A stretch of 64,000 nt of DNA from an uncultured Caryophanales bacterium. Its GTDB lineage: Bacteria; Bacillota_I; Bacilli_A; RFN20; CAG-826. Positions 51,074-60,394 of this stretch are shown piece by piece; the stretch's first letter is position 1, and every line of letters starts with the position of its first letter. The stretch lies in the NCBI GenBank assembly GCA_902464635.1, contig CABQKC010000005.1, forward strand, positions 18,293-82,292, given 5' to 3'. The notes beneath the pieces are model-generated. The model saw only the letters and a list, made by a program, of their open reading frames with translations, had not been told where the DNA came from and made no database searches. Made by a program: the position numbers and the translations under genes.

Positions 51074-52420
51074 TTAAAGCTGTTTGCCCAATGCAAAAAC
51101 AAGATAATGTGGAATTGTGATAATGTCTCCTTCTTCTGAAACATTATAATCACCAATCTTAATTAACTTAGTTTTTCCATAATGATCAGGCTTTTTCATT
51201 ATTGTCTTACTTGATTTGGTATTGCCTGATTTGGCTTTGGTTTCAATTAACGTAGCTTCGCTTTTATATGAAATAACCAAGTCCACTTCTAAACCACTAT
51301 CTTTGCCAAAATAATATAAAGGTATGTTTGCTTTATACAATGAATCAGCAACAATCGCTTCATATAAATAGCCTTTATTCATACCAAGTTTGTCATTCAA
51401 AATACCTTGAATTGTATCATACCCCAAAACATTAACCATTATTCCGATATCGGCATAGAATAGTTTGAAGTCGCCCTCTATTTTGCGAACTCCTAGAGGT
51501 AAAGATGGAACTTGAACGTTATTTGCTTTGAAAGCTACAGAAGAATTTAGCAAATAAGTTACGGCATCATCTCTTTGATAACTGTTACCGCTTATTTTCG
51601 ACATCACGAATCTATGATTGTCTTCAACTATAAAAGATGCGATTAAATCAAATACTTTTTGGATTCTTGCAACCTTGGTCACTGTATATAATGGCTTCTT
51701 ATCTGCATTTAGTCTTTTTGATGGATCTCCTTTGATATCGATTATCAAACTCTTGACCTTTTTAAAGGATTCAAAATAACTATTTGTTTGAATAAATTTA
51801 AGAACGGCTTCTGGATAACCGCCAACACAAACATATTCATTAAACAATTGTTTCATTTGATCGTGAATTACTTTTGGTACTTCTATTTTTTTATAAAAAT
51901 AACCCAACAAGTTGTTAATTTGACTATCATCATAGCCTAGCGCCCATAAGAATTCTTCGAAATCCATAGTTTTCATTTCAAACAAATCTTCTGAACCACT
52001 AGGTTTAGCAACTCCATTAGTATCTATGTTTAGCCCAATATAAGAGCCACTAGCTATAACATCAAATCTTCCATCTTCTTTAAAAAATTTAAGTGCCAGT
52101 CTTGCCTTTGGGCAATCTTGAACTTCATCTAAGATTAGCACGGTCTCGTGAGGGAAAAATTTAAAGGATGGAAACAAGGCGGAGAGAGATTTAACAATCG
52201 CATTAACATCTAAGGACGTTTCAAAGGCAGATATTGCATTAGGCGTTTTCCAAAAATCAACATGATTGACATACTTATAATTATTTTTAGCAAAGTGTTT
52301 TATGCTTTCGCTTTTACCACATTGCCTAATTCCATAAATAACCGCTGGCGAGTGGCCTTTATCGTTAAACCATTCTTTCAATTGGCAATCAATCTTTCTT
52401 CTAAAATATATATCTTCCAT
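51074..52420 (-). CDS. AAA_14 ATPase with DUF4143
   Basis: 448 residues. MEDIYFRRKIDCQLKEWFND, then Walker A VIYGIRQCGKSESIKHFAK (about 27-45) and Walker B VLILDEVQDCP. The C-terminal DUF4143 region is seen as GYLYEAIVADSLYKANIPLY, YYFGKDSGLEVDLVISYK and ATLIETKAK, the last holding a D...ExK nuclease-like pair. Such genes are frequent in gut Firmicutes; function is unknown though defence or mobile-element roles are suspected. ATG at 52420 follows GAGAGGAAAGG. A 33-bp tandem repeat array lies 61 bases upstream. Confidence 0.85.
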   Translation of the reverse strand: MEDIYFRRKIDCQLKEWFNDKGHSPAVIYGIRQCGKSESIKHFAKNNYKYVNHVDFWKTPNAISAFETSLDVNAIVKSLSALFPSFKFFPHETVLILDEVQDCPKARLALKFFKEDGRFDVIASGSYIGLNIDTNGVAKPSGSEDLFEMKTMDFEEFLWALGYDDSQINNLLGYFYKKIEVPKVIHDQMKQLFNEYVCVGGYPEAVLKFIQTNSYFESFKKVKSLIIDIKGDPSKRLNADKKPLYTVTKVARIQKVFDLIASFIVEDNHRFVMSKISGNSYQRDDAVTYLLNSSVAFKANNVQVPSLPLGVRKIEGDFKLFYADIGIMVNVLGYDTIQGILNDKLGMNKGYLYEAIVADSLYKANIPLYYFGKDSGLEVDLVISYKSEATLIETKAKSGNTKSSKTIMKKPDHYGKTKLIKIGDYNVSEEGDIITIPHYLVFALGKQL

Positions 52421-52481
52421 AAGCCTTTCCTCTCTTATAAGCATATTATATTCGATTTTAAAGGGATTATAAAATGTTTTT

Positions 52482-52613
52482 GCACCAATTTCGGAGCGAC
52501 TTTTGCTGCTATCCGCACCAATTTCCTAGGGACTTTTACATAGACTTGCACCAATTTCGTAGCGACTTTTACTACTATCCGCACCAATTTCGGAGCGACT
52601 TTCCTAATCCGAT
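52482..52613. repeat. Four tandem copies of a 33-bp repeat
   Basis: GCACCAATTT begins at 52482, 52515, 52548 and 52581, exactly 33 bases apart; full units share GCACCAATTTCGGAGCGACT with small changes. The period is 11 codons. Both strands stay open through it: plus gives HQFRSDFYYYP-type peptides, minus gives basic KVATKLVQ-type peptides, with no start codon and ribosome site that convinces. A partial inverted copy (CCGAATTGGT) follows. It lies between the DUF4143 gene and tRNA-Thr. Confidence 0.85.
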
Positions 52614-52673
52614 TCCGAATTGGTTCGAACTAGACAAAATTTACGTTTACAAATTTACGTTTACAAAGGAAAT

Positions 52674-52708
52674 AAAAAAAACATCAAGACTTCTAGTTCA
52701 TCTTGATG
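52674..52708 (-). terminator. Terminator after tRNA-Thr
   Basis: CATCAAGA (52682-52689) and TCTTGATG (52701-52708) pair around an 11-base loop, with eight T residues after it on the minus strand. Confidence 0.85.
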
Positions 52709-52722
52709 CTAAACCATCTAAT

Positions 52723-52798
52723 TGGTGCCGACTAACGGAATTGAACCATCAACCTACGCATTACGAATGCGTTGCTCTGCCAATTGAGCTAAGTCGGC
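52723..52798 (-). tRNA. tRNA-Thr (anticodon CGT)
   Basis: A 76-base cloverleaf with encoded CCA. Acceptor GCCGACT pairs with AGTCGGC, the anticodon loop is TTCGTAA, giving CGT, and the T loop is GGTTCAATTCC. It reads ACG codons. It marks the right edge of the accessory region. Confidence 0.93.
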
Positions 52799-52841
52799 AA
52801 CTTGGGATAATATAAGCAAACTTGCCTATTTTATCAAGAAA

Positions 52842-52868
52842 AATATCCCCCTCCATTTCTAGAGGGGG
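52842..52868 (-). terminator. Terminator after the P-type ATPase gene
   Basis: CCCCCTC (52847-52853) and GAGGGGG (52862-52868) pair, followed on the minus strand by ATATTTTTCTT. Confidence 0.8.
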
Positions 52869-52876
52869 AATGCTTG

Positions 52877-55603
52877 CTAAGCCTTTTTGGATAGCTTCTT
52901 TTTGATAAACATTACTAGGACTGCTATTTCATGTACTACTAATGGAACAATAGATAAGGCAAATACATATAGGTAATCCATTGGTTCATCATGAAGTGGA
53001 TAGACAGAGAAAGCGTTATTGACATAAGGTGTTTCAATAACCGCTAATTGTAGTCCAATGCCTAGAAAGAATGATACCCATAGCAATATATTCTTGTCCC
53101 TGAATACATGGACAAAGCTCTTCTTTGTATTTGTCATGCCTAACATATGGAAGAGTTCAGAGAAAGATAAGACACAGAAGGCCATGGATTGGGCTTCTTC
53201 TAGGTTATGCTTAACTCCATCTGCATTAACAGTATCTAGGAAAGCATTGATATCTGCTGGGGTGAAATTACCATTTAGCATTGGCTTTAATAAGAAAGCT
53301 GCTAAGGTAATAAGCCCGATAACTAGACCATATCCAAATGTGATTAGATACCCGCCATGGCTAAATAAGGATTCTTTGGAATCACGAGGTTTATCTTCCA
53401 TGATATCATCAGGTTTTTTATCTGAACCTAGAGCAATTGCAGGCAAGGAGTCGGTAATTAAGTTAACCCATAATAAGTGAATAGCAATCAATGGAGTATC
53501 TAACCCGACTAGAGCTGCAATAAGCATACATATAACTTCACCGATATTAGATGAAAGAAGGAACAATATGGTTTTCTTGATGTTTGCATATATTCCTCTT
53601 CCTTCTTCTACTGCTTTTTCAATAGAAGCAAAGTTATCATCGGTAAGGACCATATCGGCCGCACCTTTAGCAACATCAGTTCCTGTTATACCCATGGCTA
53701 TACCAATATCGGCAGATTTTAATGATGGAGCATCATTGACTCCATCTCCAGTCATGGCTGCGATATTTCCGTTAGCTTTTATAGCTTTGACTATCTCAAC
53801 TTTATTTTGAGGGGATACCCTAGCAAATACCCTGACTTTCTTGACAGCTTCTTGTAACCCCTTTTCATCTAAAGCATCAATTTCATCTCCAGACATACAC
53901 TCGTCTAGACTAGAGGCAATGCCTAATTCTTTAGCAATTGCAAAGGCAGTGTCTTTATGGTCGCCAGTAATCATTACAGTTGTAATTCCAGCCTTCTTTA
54001 AAGTGGCAACTGCAGGTTTAGCAGCTTCTCTAGGCGGGTCGACCATACCTACTAATCCAACAAATACCAAATCATCTTCTTTGATGGAATCATTGCTAGC
54101 CATAGATAAGGCTAATACTCTAAGAGCCTTATTAGACATATTAGAAGCAGCGTTCTTTATATCTTCTATATCCTTTTTACTAATAGAGATTTCCTTGCCG
54201 TCTTTATAAATCTTGGTGGTATGTTTCAATACTTGGTCCATCGCACCTTTTGTATAGATTAAATTACCAACTGGGGTTTGGTGTAATGTCGACATCATCT
54301 TCCTAACTGAATCAAAAGGAAGTTCATCAATTCTAGGGGTTTGCTTTTCTAATTCTGATTTTGGATAGCCTAATTTAGAAGCAAATTCGACAAGGGCAAC
54401 TTCAGTAGGATCGCCATAAGTTCCATTTTCGATTTTGGCATTGCTACATAGACACATGCCTTTAGCAAGCAAGCTTAATTCCTTATCAGTTATATGGTCT
54501 TTATCATAATCTTTGTTATTGTAATAGGCTTCTACTACAGTCATCTTGTTTTGGGTAAGAGTTCCTGTTTTATCTGAACATACAAAGGAAACTGCACCTA
54601 AAGTTTCAACCGATGCTAGACGTCTAACGATTGTATTGACCTTAACCATCTTAGTCATACCCATGGCTAAGACAATTGTAACAACAGCAGTAAGTCCTTC
54701 TGGAATAGCAGCAACTGCTAGGGCTACTGAATCAAGCAAGGCTTGGCTCCATTCGGATCCGATGTTGCCATTTATTAAAGCCCAGATAATCTTGACTGCT
54801 AACATCAAGACGACAATCCCAATAGTTAGGTAGCCTAGGAATTTGGACAATCCTGCCAACTTCTTTTGCAAAGGAGTCATTTCTTCACCTTCACTAGATA
54901 GCATAGAGGCAATACGTCCAATCTCGGTATTCATTCCAGTAGCAATGACGATGCCTTCACCTCTACCATAGACAATAGGAGTAGACATAAATACTTCATT
55001 TACCCTATCTCCAACACCTACTTCTTCACTTAGAACAATAGAAGCATCTTTTTCGGCTGGGACAGATTCTCCAGTAAGAGAAGATTCATCAGCCTTGATG
55101 GCAAAGCTTTTTATCAAACGTAAATCAGCTGGGACAGTCCTACCTTCTTCTAGGATTACTATATCTCCTACTACTAAATCTTCAGCAGGGATATCAATAA
55201 TCTTGCCTCCCCTTCTTACCGTTGCAGTGGGGGCAGACATTTTCTTTAAGGCTTCAAGAGCTTTCTCTGCCTTCATTTCTTGTATTGTACCGATTGTAGC
55301 ATTCAATATGACTACACCGAAAATAATAAATACATCCGCTAAGGCTTCCGGACCTTCAGTCCCTTTTACCATGTTGATAATTCCTAGAACCAAAGAAATA
55401 ATAGCGGCAATGGCCAATATTAAAGTCATTGGGTCTTTGATATTATCTAGAAATATCTTCCACCATGGGTCAGAGGCTTTTTCCTCTAATTTGTTTTTTC
55501 CGTTTTTCTCTAATCTATATTTAGCTTCGTCTTCACTTAATCCAGATTCCTCATTTGAATTAAAAACGTCGATTACTTCGTTAAAATTCTTGTTCTCGTA
55601 CAT
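52877..55603 (-). CDS. P-type cation-transporting ATPase (Ca2+/Mn2+ PMCA-like)
   Basis: 908 residues, about ten membrane helices. N-terminal cation-ATPase domain, actuator TGESVPAEKD, membrane motif IPEGLTAVVTIVLAMG (the IPEG segment of calcium pumps), phosphorylation motif CSDKTGTLTQN, and TGDGVNDAPSLK hinge are all present. It should export calcium and/or manganese. The leader holds a yybP-ykoY riboswitch, which fits manganese export. AAAGGA precedes the ATG. It is monocistronic and ends in a terminator. Confidence 0.94.
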   Translation of the reverse strand: MYENKNFNEVIDVFNSNEESGLSEDEAKYRLEKNGKNKLEEKASDPWWKIFLDNIKDPMTLILAIAAIISLVLGIINMVKGTEGPEALADVFIIFGVVILNATIGTIQEMKAEKALEALKKMSAPTATVRRGGKIIDIPAEDLVVGDIVILEEGRTVPADLRLIKSFAIKADESSLTGESVPAEKDASIVLSEEVGVGDRVNEVFMSTPIVYGRGEGIVIATGMNTEIGRIASMLSSEGEEMTPLQKKLAGLSKFLGYLTIGIVVLMLAVKIIWALINGNIGSEWSQALLDSVALAVAAIPEGLTAVVTIVLAMGMTKMVKVNTIVRRLASVETLGAVSFVCSDKTGTLTQNKMTVVEAYYNNKDYDKDHITDKELSLLAKGMCLCSNAKIENGTYGDPTEVALVEFASKLGYPKSELEKQTPRIDELPFDSVRKMMSTLHQTPVGNLIYTKGAMDQVLKHTTKIYKDGKEISISKKDIEDIKNAASNMSNKALRVLALSMASNDSIKEDDLVFVGLVGMVDPPREAAKPAVATLKKAGITTVMITGDHKDTAFAIAKELGIASSLDECMSGDEIDALDEKGLQEAVKKVRVFARVSPQNKVEIVKAIKANGNIAAMTGDGVNDAPSLKSADIGIAMGITGTDVAKGAADMVLTDDNFASIEKAVEEGRGIYANIKKTILFLLSSNIGEVICMLIAALVGLDTPLIAIHLLWVNLITDSLPAIALGSDKKPDDIMEDKPRDSKESLFSHGGYLITFGYGLVIGLITLAAFLLKPMLNGNFTPADINAFLDTVNADGVKHNLEEAQSMAFCVLSFSELFHMLGMTNTKKSFVHVFRDKNILLWVSFFLGIGLQLAVIETPYVNNAFSVYPLHDEPMDYLYVFALSIVPLVVHEIAVLVMFIKKKLSKKA

Positions 55604-55624
55604 ATGGATCCTTTCTCTCCTAAA

Positions 55625-55732
55625 AGAATATTTGGAAGGTCTTGCGAGGCTTTAAGCCACCCTAATCCGGCCAAGTAGGCGGGATGACGGAGATAGGGTT
55701 TGACGCTACTCCCCTTACGAGGTGATATTCTA
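55625..55732 (-). promoter_or_regulatory. yybP-ykoY (Mn2+) riboswitch
   Basis: On the minus strand the leader contains AAGGGGAGTAGCGTC at its 5' side and GCAAGACCTTCC at its 3' side, the two hallmark segments of the yybP-ykoY class, with a GGCCGG-containing middle. Complementary AATAT/ATATT ends could close the base stem. The element sits directly before the P-type ATPase, a typical target, and would raise expression when Mn2+ is high. Confidence 0.88.
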
Positions 55733-55778
55733 TCAAACTAATATAAAATATTAAATAACGATTAGTTAAAACTAATGC

Positions 55779-56432
55779 TTAATAAATTCTCCTTAGTCTT
55801 TCTAAAGTAAAGCAAATGGCAATAGACATTATCATTTCTGAAATTGGGATAATAAACATAAATAAGGCAACTAATGTTCCATATGGAGGAAGAATCAAAG
55901 ATAAGGATATATGGAATGCTAATCCAGCAACTAGGAAGCAAGAATATAATATCCCAGGAATCCTTACCTTCTTAAAATCATCGATGTTGCCCCTCATATA
56001 TCTATTGATATTTATATAGAGGATTATTCCAGTAATGGCTTCTGCTAATAAGAAGAGGGAGAAAAGCAAGAATAAGCATATATAGGTAACATTTCCACTA
56101 GAGAAGGCATTTATGACATTTATTACTGAATTTATTATAAGCGTATATACCTGGTCAAAAGCCATGAAGAAGACAAACATCAATATCCCTTGGTAGGCAA
56201 AATTATCATTCCTGATATTGGCAATCAATATGATTAGATAGGAGACTGCATATAGCAAATAATTCCAAACCGAAGAAAAGGATAATGAACCCCTTGCTCC
56301 AATTAATACATATAAGGCATAGGCAAAGAAGATGATATTGGCTATGGCCGAAAATCCTACCGCGAATATCTTGTTTTTGTGATTTTTAAAATAGACTTTG
56401 TAATTCATGTTTAGATGATACTTTATTTTCAT
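55779..56432 (-). CDS. Multi-helix membrane protein of unknown function
   Basis: 217 residues with about six hydrophobic helices. No family motif was recognised. The start is uncertain: ATG at 56432 has AAAGGA only two bases before it, and ATG at 56408 (MNYKVYFKNH) has none. It stands between the riboswitch leader and a divergent acetyltransferase gene, with no obvious link to either. Confidence 0.5.
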   Translation of the reverse strand: MKIKYHLNMNYKVYFKNHKNKIFAVGFSAIANIIFFAYALYVLIGARGSLSFSSVWNYLLYAVSYLIILIANIRNDNFAYQGILMFVFFMAFDQVYTLIINSVINVINAFSSGNVTYICLFLLFSLFLLAEAITGIILYININRYMRGNIDDFKKVRIPGILYSCFLVAGLAFHISLSLILPPYGTLVALFMFIIPISEMIMSIAICFTLERLRRIY

Positions 56433-56493
56433 TTCCTTTAAATAGGGAAAATTAAAATTACTACATTTTCTTGAGAATGTTTAGAATATACCC

Positions 56494-56916
56494 ATGGTCA
56501 AAATATCATTCTTGCTTAAGGATAATGAAATTACTTCCTATTTGAAAAACGAAGAAGGAATTAAGCCTATAAAAATAGAAAACAATGAACCCGTGTATCA
56601 ATTAAGCATAGAAAAAGAAGGTTTTCCAATCGCGACTGGAACCATAATCAAAATAGATCCAGAGACATATAAAATAGATAACTTGATTGTAAACAAAAGA
56701 TTAAGGAATAAACAAATCGGAACTTATGCCTTAAAGTCGATGCTAACTAAAATCAAGACTTTAGGTGGAAGAATAGTAATATTAGAATCACCGATATCTT
56801 TACTTCCGTTTTTTAGGAAACTAGGTTTTAAAAATGAAGATGGGGAGATAAAAAATAATAAGATAATCCTAAAGAAAGAACTTAAGTTTAGTAAAAGGCC
56901 TATTAATAGATATTAA
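56494..56916 (+). CDS. GNAT-family N-acetyltransferase
   Basis: 140 residues. Motif A (acetyl-CoA-binding) is NKRLRNKQIGTYALKSML (about 68-85), where RxxxIG replaces the usual QxxGxG. A beta strand and LLPFFRKLGF (about 107-116) precede and follow as expected. Substrate is unknown. It is followed 60 bases later by the antiporter gene, possibly in one transcript. Confidence 0.75.
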   Translation: MVKISFLLKDNEITSYLKNEEGIKPIKIENNEPVYQLSIEKEGFPIATGTIIKIDPETYKIDNLIVNKRLRNKQIGTYALKSMLTKIKTLGGRIVILESPISLLPFFRKLGFKNEDGEIKNNKIILKKELKFSKRPINRY

Positions 56917-56977
56917 TAAAGTTGCTCTTTAATAGTAAATAAAAGAGAGTATAGTTTTGACTTTGGGAGAAACGAAG

Positions 56978-58333
56978 ATGGAATTAATTACATTAATTGA
57001 TGAACAATTCCTGAATCAACCTTACATGGTTTTATTACCTCTAGCCTTGATCCTAGGAATCGGAAAAGCACTTGCCCTGCTTATGGGCAAAATAAAAATA
57101 CCAGAGGTTGTAGGTTATTTATTAGGTGGTTTGCTAGTTGGCTTATTTTATTTCTTGCCTAGCGATGCCCAATTTATATTAACCCCATATAGTACCGACG
57201 CTATTAATTCGTTAGCAAAAATAGGTGTCGTACTGATTTTATTTGAAGCCGGTATCGAGACAAATCTATCCTCAATCAAAAAGCAAGGAAAGGCATCACT
57301 AGTAATTACTTCTTTTGGTGTCCTTTTCCCGTTGGTTTTAGGTTTCTTGGCCGCTATTACTTTTAGATTAGGTGCAAAGATGGATCAAAGCTTCTATTCT
57401 AATTTAGAAAGCAAAGGACAAAATCCATTCTATTCCGATATCTATTATGGGGTAATATTAACTGCCACTAGCGTTTCTATTACAGTTGCTACTTTAAAAG
57501 AATTAGGGAAATTAGATGGCCCGTTAGGCACTTCGCTAGTATCTGCTGCTATTATTGATGATGTAATCGGAATCGTCTTGCTTTCCATTGTCATTTCCAT
57601 TTCTGGTGGCTCAGAAAAAGGAGCCCCATGGGTTATTCCTACAGGAGATGGTGCCTTAGGTGTCTTCTTCTTGATATTAATAATGCTAGCCTTCTTTGCT
57701 ATTTCGATTGGAATTGGATATTTAATCCATAGGTTATTCAACTGGATGGGAGAAAAATATCCTCATCATAGAAGACTTCCTATATTCTCTTTGGCTTTTT
57801 GCTTCTTATGGGCCTTTATTGCGGAGATTTTCCATATCGCTGATATTACAGGTGCCTATATTGCAGGGTTAATATTAGCAAATACTTCCTCTAGCAAATA
57901 TATCGATCACCGTGCCGAAACTACTGCAAATGTCATATTTACACCAGTATTTTTCGCTTCTGTTGCCTTAAAGATGTATACCTCTTTAGGAGTTGGGGGA
58001 TCAACTAGTTCCACTTCAATTACTTCTACTTTCATAATATTTGGAATCGTTTGGGTTATATTAGGATTATTAGGAAAGGTAATGGGAGCCGGAGTTGGAG
58101 GACTTATCTCCAAATTTAATTTCAAGGATTCATTAAGTATCGGAATTGGGATGATGGCTAGAGCCGAAGTAGTTATAGTCACCGCCCAAGAAGGTGTTGA
58201 CGCTGGATTAGTTGAACCTGCAATTATCCCATTTACCTTAGGATTAATTATATTCTCTAGCTTCTTGACTCCTATACTCCTTAGATTATTAAATAAGAAA
58301 AAGGAAGAAACTCAAGTAGCGGAGGCAAATTAA
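56978..58333 (+). CDS. Cation:proton antiporter, CPA2 family
   Basis: 451 residues, about 12 helices. LIFDD-type motif is seen as SAAIIDDVIGIVLLSIV (about 190-206), preceded by LTATSVSITVATLKELG. These are the unwound helix and the two-aspartate ion site of CPA2 (NapA/Kef-like) transporters. It exchanges Na+ or K+ for protons across the membrane. There is no C-terminal TrkA domain. ATG at 56978 follows GGGAGA by nine bases; an upstream in-frame TTG is not needed. The next gene starts two bases after the stop. Confidence 0.88.
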   Translation: MELITLIDEQFLNQPYMVLLPLALILGIGKALALLMGKIKIPEVVGYLLGGLLVGLFYFLPSDAQFILTPYSTDAINSLAKIGVVLILFEAGIETNLSSIKKQGKASLVITSFGVLFPLVLGFLAAITFRLGAKMDQSFYSNLESKGQNPFYSDIYYGVILTATSVSITVATLKELGKLDGPLGTSLVSAAIIDDVIGIVLLSIVISISGGSEKGAPWVIPTGDGALGVFFLILIMLAFFAISIGIGYLIHRLFNWMGEKYPHHRRLPIFSLAFCFLWAFIAEIFHIADITGAYIAGLILANTSSSKYIDHRAETTANVIFTPVFFASVALKMYTSLGVGGSTSSTSITSTFIIFGIVWVILGLLGKVMGAGVGGLISKFNFKDSLSIGIGMMARAEVVIVTAQEGVDAGLVEPAIIPFTLGLIIFSSFLTPILLRLLNKKKEETQVAEAN

Positions 58334-58334
58334 T

Positions 58335-58775
58335 ATGGGATTACAAGCGTTCAACTGCGGGGCTAATCTAGTTAGCTATTCAAAAAACAATAAAAACTAT
58401 GCGATGATTGTCGCCTGGGCGATGATGGTTGATTATTCTAAAGTCGCCCTTTTGATGGGCGGACAAGCCGATACTTCTAGAAATCTTGAATTAGGAGATG
58501 AAATCGGAATATCTGCTTTAAGCAAGGGACAAGAAGAAATAGGAAAGAATGTTGGCTCTACCCATTCTTCTAAAATCAATAAGCTAGATTTATTCCCATT
58601 TGAAATGGATGGCAAAGCCATTTTATGCAAGGAAGCTAAAACCAAGATGGTTGGTAAAGTCATCAAGATAGATGAAAACGAAGACCATGATAAATTCGTT
58701 ATAGTAGAAATAAGCAAATATAGCCAAGATGAAACAAAAGAATTCGCCTATGGCTATGACCCAAAGTTATATTAA
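58335..58775 (+). CDS. Flavin reductase-like FMN-binding protein
   Basis: 146 residues. The split-barrel FMN-binding domain of flavin reductase-like proteins is suggested by YAMIVAWAMMVDYSKVALLM (about 21-40) and ISALSKGQEEIGKNVGSTHS, with the N-terminal NLVSYSKNNKNY strand. It could reduce or bind FMN. It starts two bases after the antiporter, so the two are one operon. The pairing with a cation antiporter is unexplained. Confidence 0.6.
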   Translation: MGLQAFNCGANLVSYSKNNKNYAMIVAWAMMVDYSKVALLMGGQADTSRNLELGDEIGISALSKGQEEIGKNVGSTHSSKINKLDLFPFEMDGKAILCKEAKTKMVGKVIKIDENEDHDKFVIVEISKYSQDETKEFAYGYDPKLY

Positions 58776-58796
58776 AGGAGCGAAAGCTTCTTTTTT
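58774..58796 (+). terminator. Terminator after the flavin reductase-like gene
   Basis: AAGGAGC and GCTTCTT (with one G-U) close a GAAA tetraloop, followed by six T residues. The gene on the other side converges on it. Confidence 0.75.
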
Positions 58797-58799
58797 ATT

Positions 58800-59930
58800 T
58801 TACCAATAGGCCACTTCTACTAACCTATTTTCCCTAAGCTCTTTTAGGTAATAAGAAGAAGTGAAATAATCTTTGTTTTTCAAGATGAATTCCTTTAATG
58901 AATCTTCTTTTAGGAAATATTTTAATAACCTGAGTGTTAATTTAGAATCATCTAAAGAACGGTGCTCTGTATGGCCACCTAAATCACCTAATAAAGATAT
59001 ATTGGCATTCCCAAGACTTATATCTTGTTTTGAATTTAGTTCAATGTCTACTAAAGGCTGCAAATCAAAACAAATAAATGATGGAGGTATTTTGTTATAT
59101 CTAATTAAATCCGTTACAAGGAAGCTAACATCATTTTTGCTTGCATACCCTACTTTTAAAATAGTTGGATCTTCAAATAACGACGCAAATTCCTTATATA
59201 GATAAGATATTGTCGGGGAAGACATATATTTAGAATATGGATAATATAATTTTATATCGCTTCCTAATCTAAATTCCCCTTCAGGATTAAATAGATATTC
59301 AACTTCTTTTATTAGGTTTAAATTTGAATCTAGATATAATCCACCTAATTCGCATATCTTTCCTATGCCCCTATCGTTATTCGCACATTCAAAATCAAAG
59401 ACAAATACCCCTTTAATCTCGGCTTTAGTTAATTTGTCTACTGCTTCTAGGGTTTCTTTTTCTTGCTTGATCTTAAAATATTCATAGGCTCCGCTTCGCT
59501 TGGCATTTAATTTGCAATCCGAATAAGAACCCAATAGGAAATAATCATAATTATATCCGCTATCTTCAAGAAGGAAGACAAACATCGATTTAGCGGGATT
59601 AAATTTATCTAAACTAATCGCATAATCATATGAAAGATCATCTAATGATGGTTCTTCTTTAATCCCATAAAATGCCCTAAATAGCCTAAGGATATCAAAA
59701 TAGCTAAAATAGAAAGTATACGAAAACGACTCTAGGCTCTTAGCTAAGAAATATTGAAGGTTATAACCTAGATATATAGCGTCGTTATTTCTTATATAAG
59801 TAGACAAATCATCTAATCCCTGCTTATTAAAAGGGAATACTTTCTCTTCTTTGGTCAATAAATATTGATTAGTAAGAGAAAGATGGATTTCTTTATCTTG
59901 ATAAAAATATATAAACCCTAAATCATTCAT
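58800..59930 (-). CDS. DEDDh exonuclease-like protein (DnaQ fold)
   Basis: 376 residues. The exonuclease domain occupies about 175-345: GVFVFDFECANND (motif I), VGYASKNDVSFLV (motif II), and HTEHRSLDDSKLTLRLL (motif III with His and Asp), matching the DEDDh family. The N-terminal about 170 residues are of no recognised type. It could be a 3'-5' exonuclease acting on RNA or DNA ends. It overlaps the flavodoxin gene by four bases. Confidence 0.72.
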   Translation of the reverse strand: MNDLGFIYFYQDKEIHLSLTNQYLLTKEEKVFPFNKQGLDDLSTYIRNNDAIYLGYNLQYFLAKSLESFSYTFYFSYFDILRLFRAFYGIKEEPSLDDLSYDYAISLDKFNPAKSMFVFLLEDSGYNYDYFLLGSYSDCKLNAKRSGAYEYFKIKQEKETLEAVDKLTKAEIKGVFVFDFECANNDRGIGKICELGGLYLDSNLNLIKEVEYLFNPEGEFRLGSDIKLYYPYSKYMSSPTISYLYKEFASLFEDPTILKVGYASKNDVSFLVTDLIRYNKIPPSFICFDLQPLVDIELNSKQDISLGNANISLLGDLGGHTEHRSLDDSKLTLRLLKYFLKEDSLKEFILKNKDYFTSSYYLKELRENRLVEVAYW

Positions 59931-60394
59931 CTTATATTCTTGCTATATTCTTTAATCATTTCTTCATTTTCTTTTGAAAGGAAGGCGTTTTCAAAAGGAA
60001 CAATAAGGGCTTTATGGATTTTTGAGCCTAAAAGCATATCATCTATCTTCTCTTCTACTCCATTTACATCAAACCCTGTTGTGATGACCGGATAGACTTC
60101 TTTTCCTTTTAGAACTCCACTTCTAATTAAAGCAATTATTGGGCTAGAAGCATTTAGCCACCAGACAGGAGTAGCTAAAATTACAGTATCAAAGTCACCG
60201 AGTCTATGAGTTAAAGGATGGATTTCAGTAGCCATGCCGGTTTCTATTTCCATCTTTGACCTATCCATAACATTATCTATATATGGATCAATAGGCCTTA
60301 GTAGTTCTTTCTCACATCCTAAAACTTCTTCCATTAGGTTAACAACTTTAGCCGTATTGTAGGTAGTCGTGAAATATATTATTAAGGGTCTCAT
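59927..60394 (-). CDS. Flavodoxin-like protein
   Basis: 155 residues. N-terminal YFTTTYNTAKVVNLMEE gives the phosphate loop (TxTxNT pattern), and VILATPVWWLNASSP (about 72-86) matches the flavin ring loop of flavodoxins. A single-electron carrier or an FMN-binding regulator is expected. It overlaps the exonuclease-like gene by four bases, an odd pairing. Confidence 0.8.
   Translation of the reverse strand: MRPLIIYFTTTYNTAKVVNLMEEVLGCEKELLRPIDPYIDNVMDRSKMEIETGMATEIHPLTHRLGDFDTVILATPVWWLNASSPIIALIRSGVLKGKEVYPVITTGFDVNGVEEKIDDMLLGSKIHKALIVPFENAFLSKENEEMIKEYSKNIR

Noticed and set aside
52482..52613. CRISPR array
   Set aside because: The units are contiguous 33-bp repeats that differ by scattered substitutions; there are no unique spacers and no cas genes nearby.
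52474..52815. Plus-strand gene across the 33-bp repeats and tRNA-Thr
   Set aside because: It reads through the repeats and the tRNA antisense, has no ribosome site, and the second half is the reverse complement of the tRNA.
53058..55655. Plus-strand frames opposite the P-type ATPase
   Set aside because: Shadow frames of a well-supported gene.
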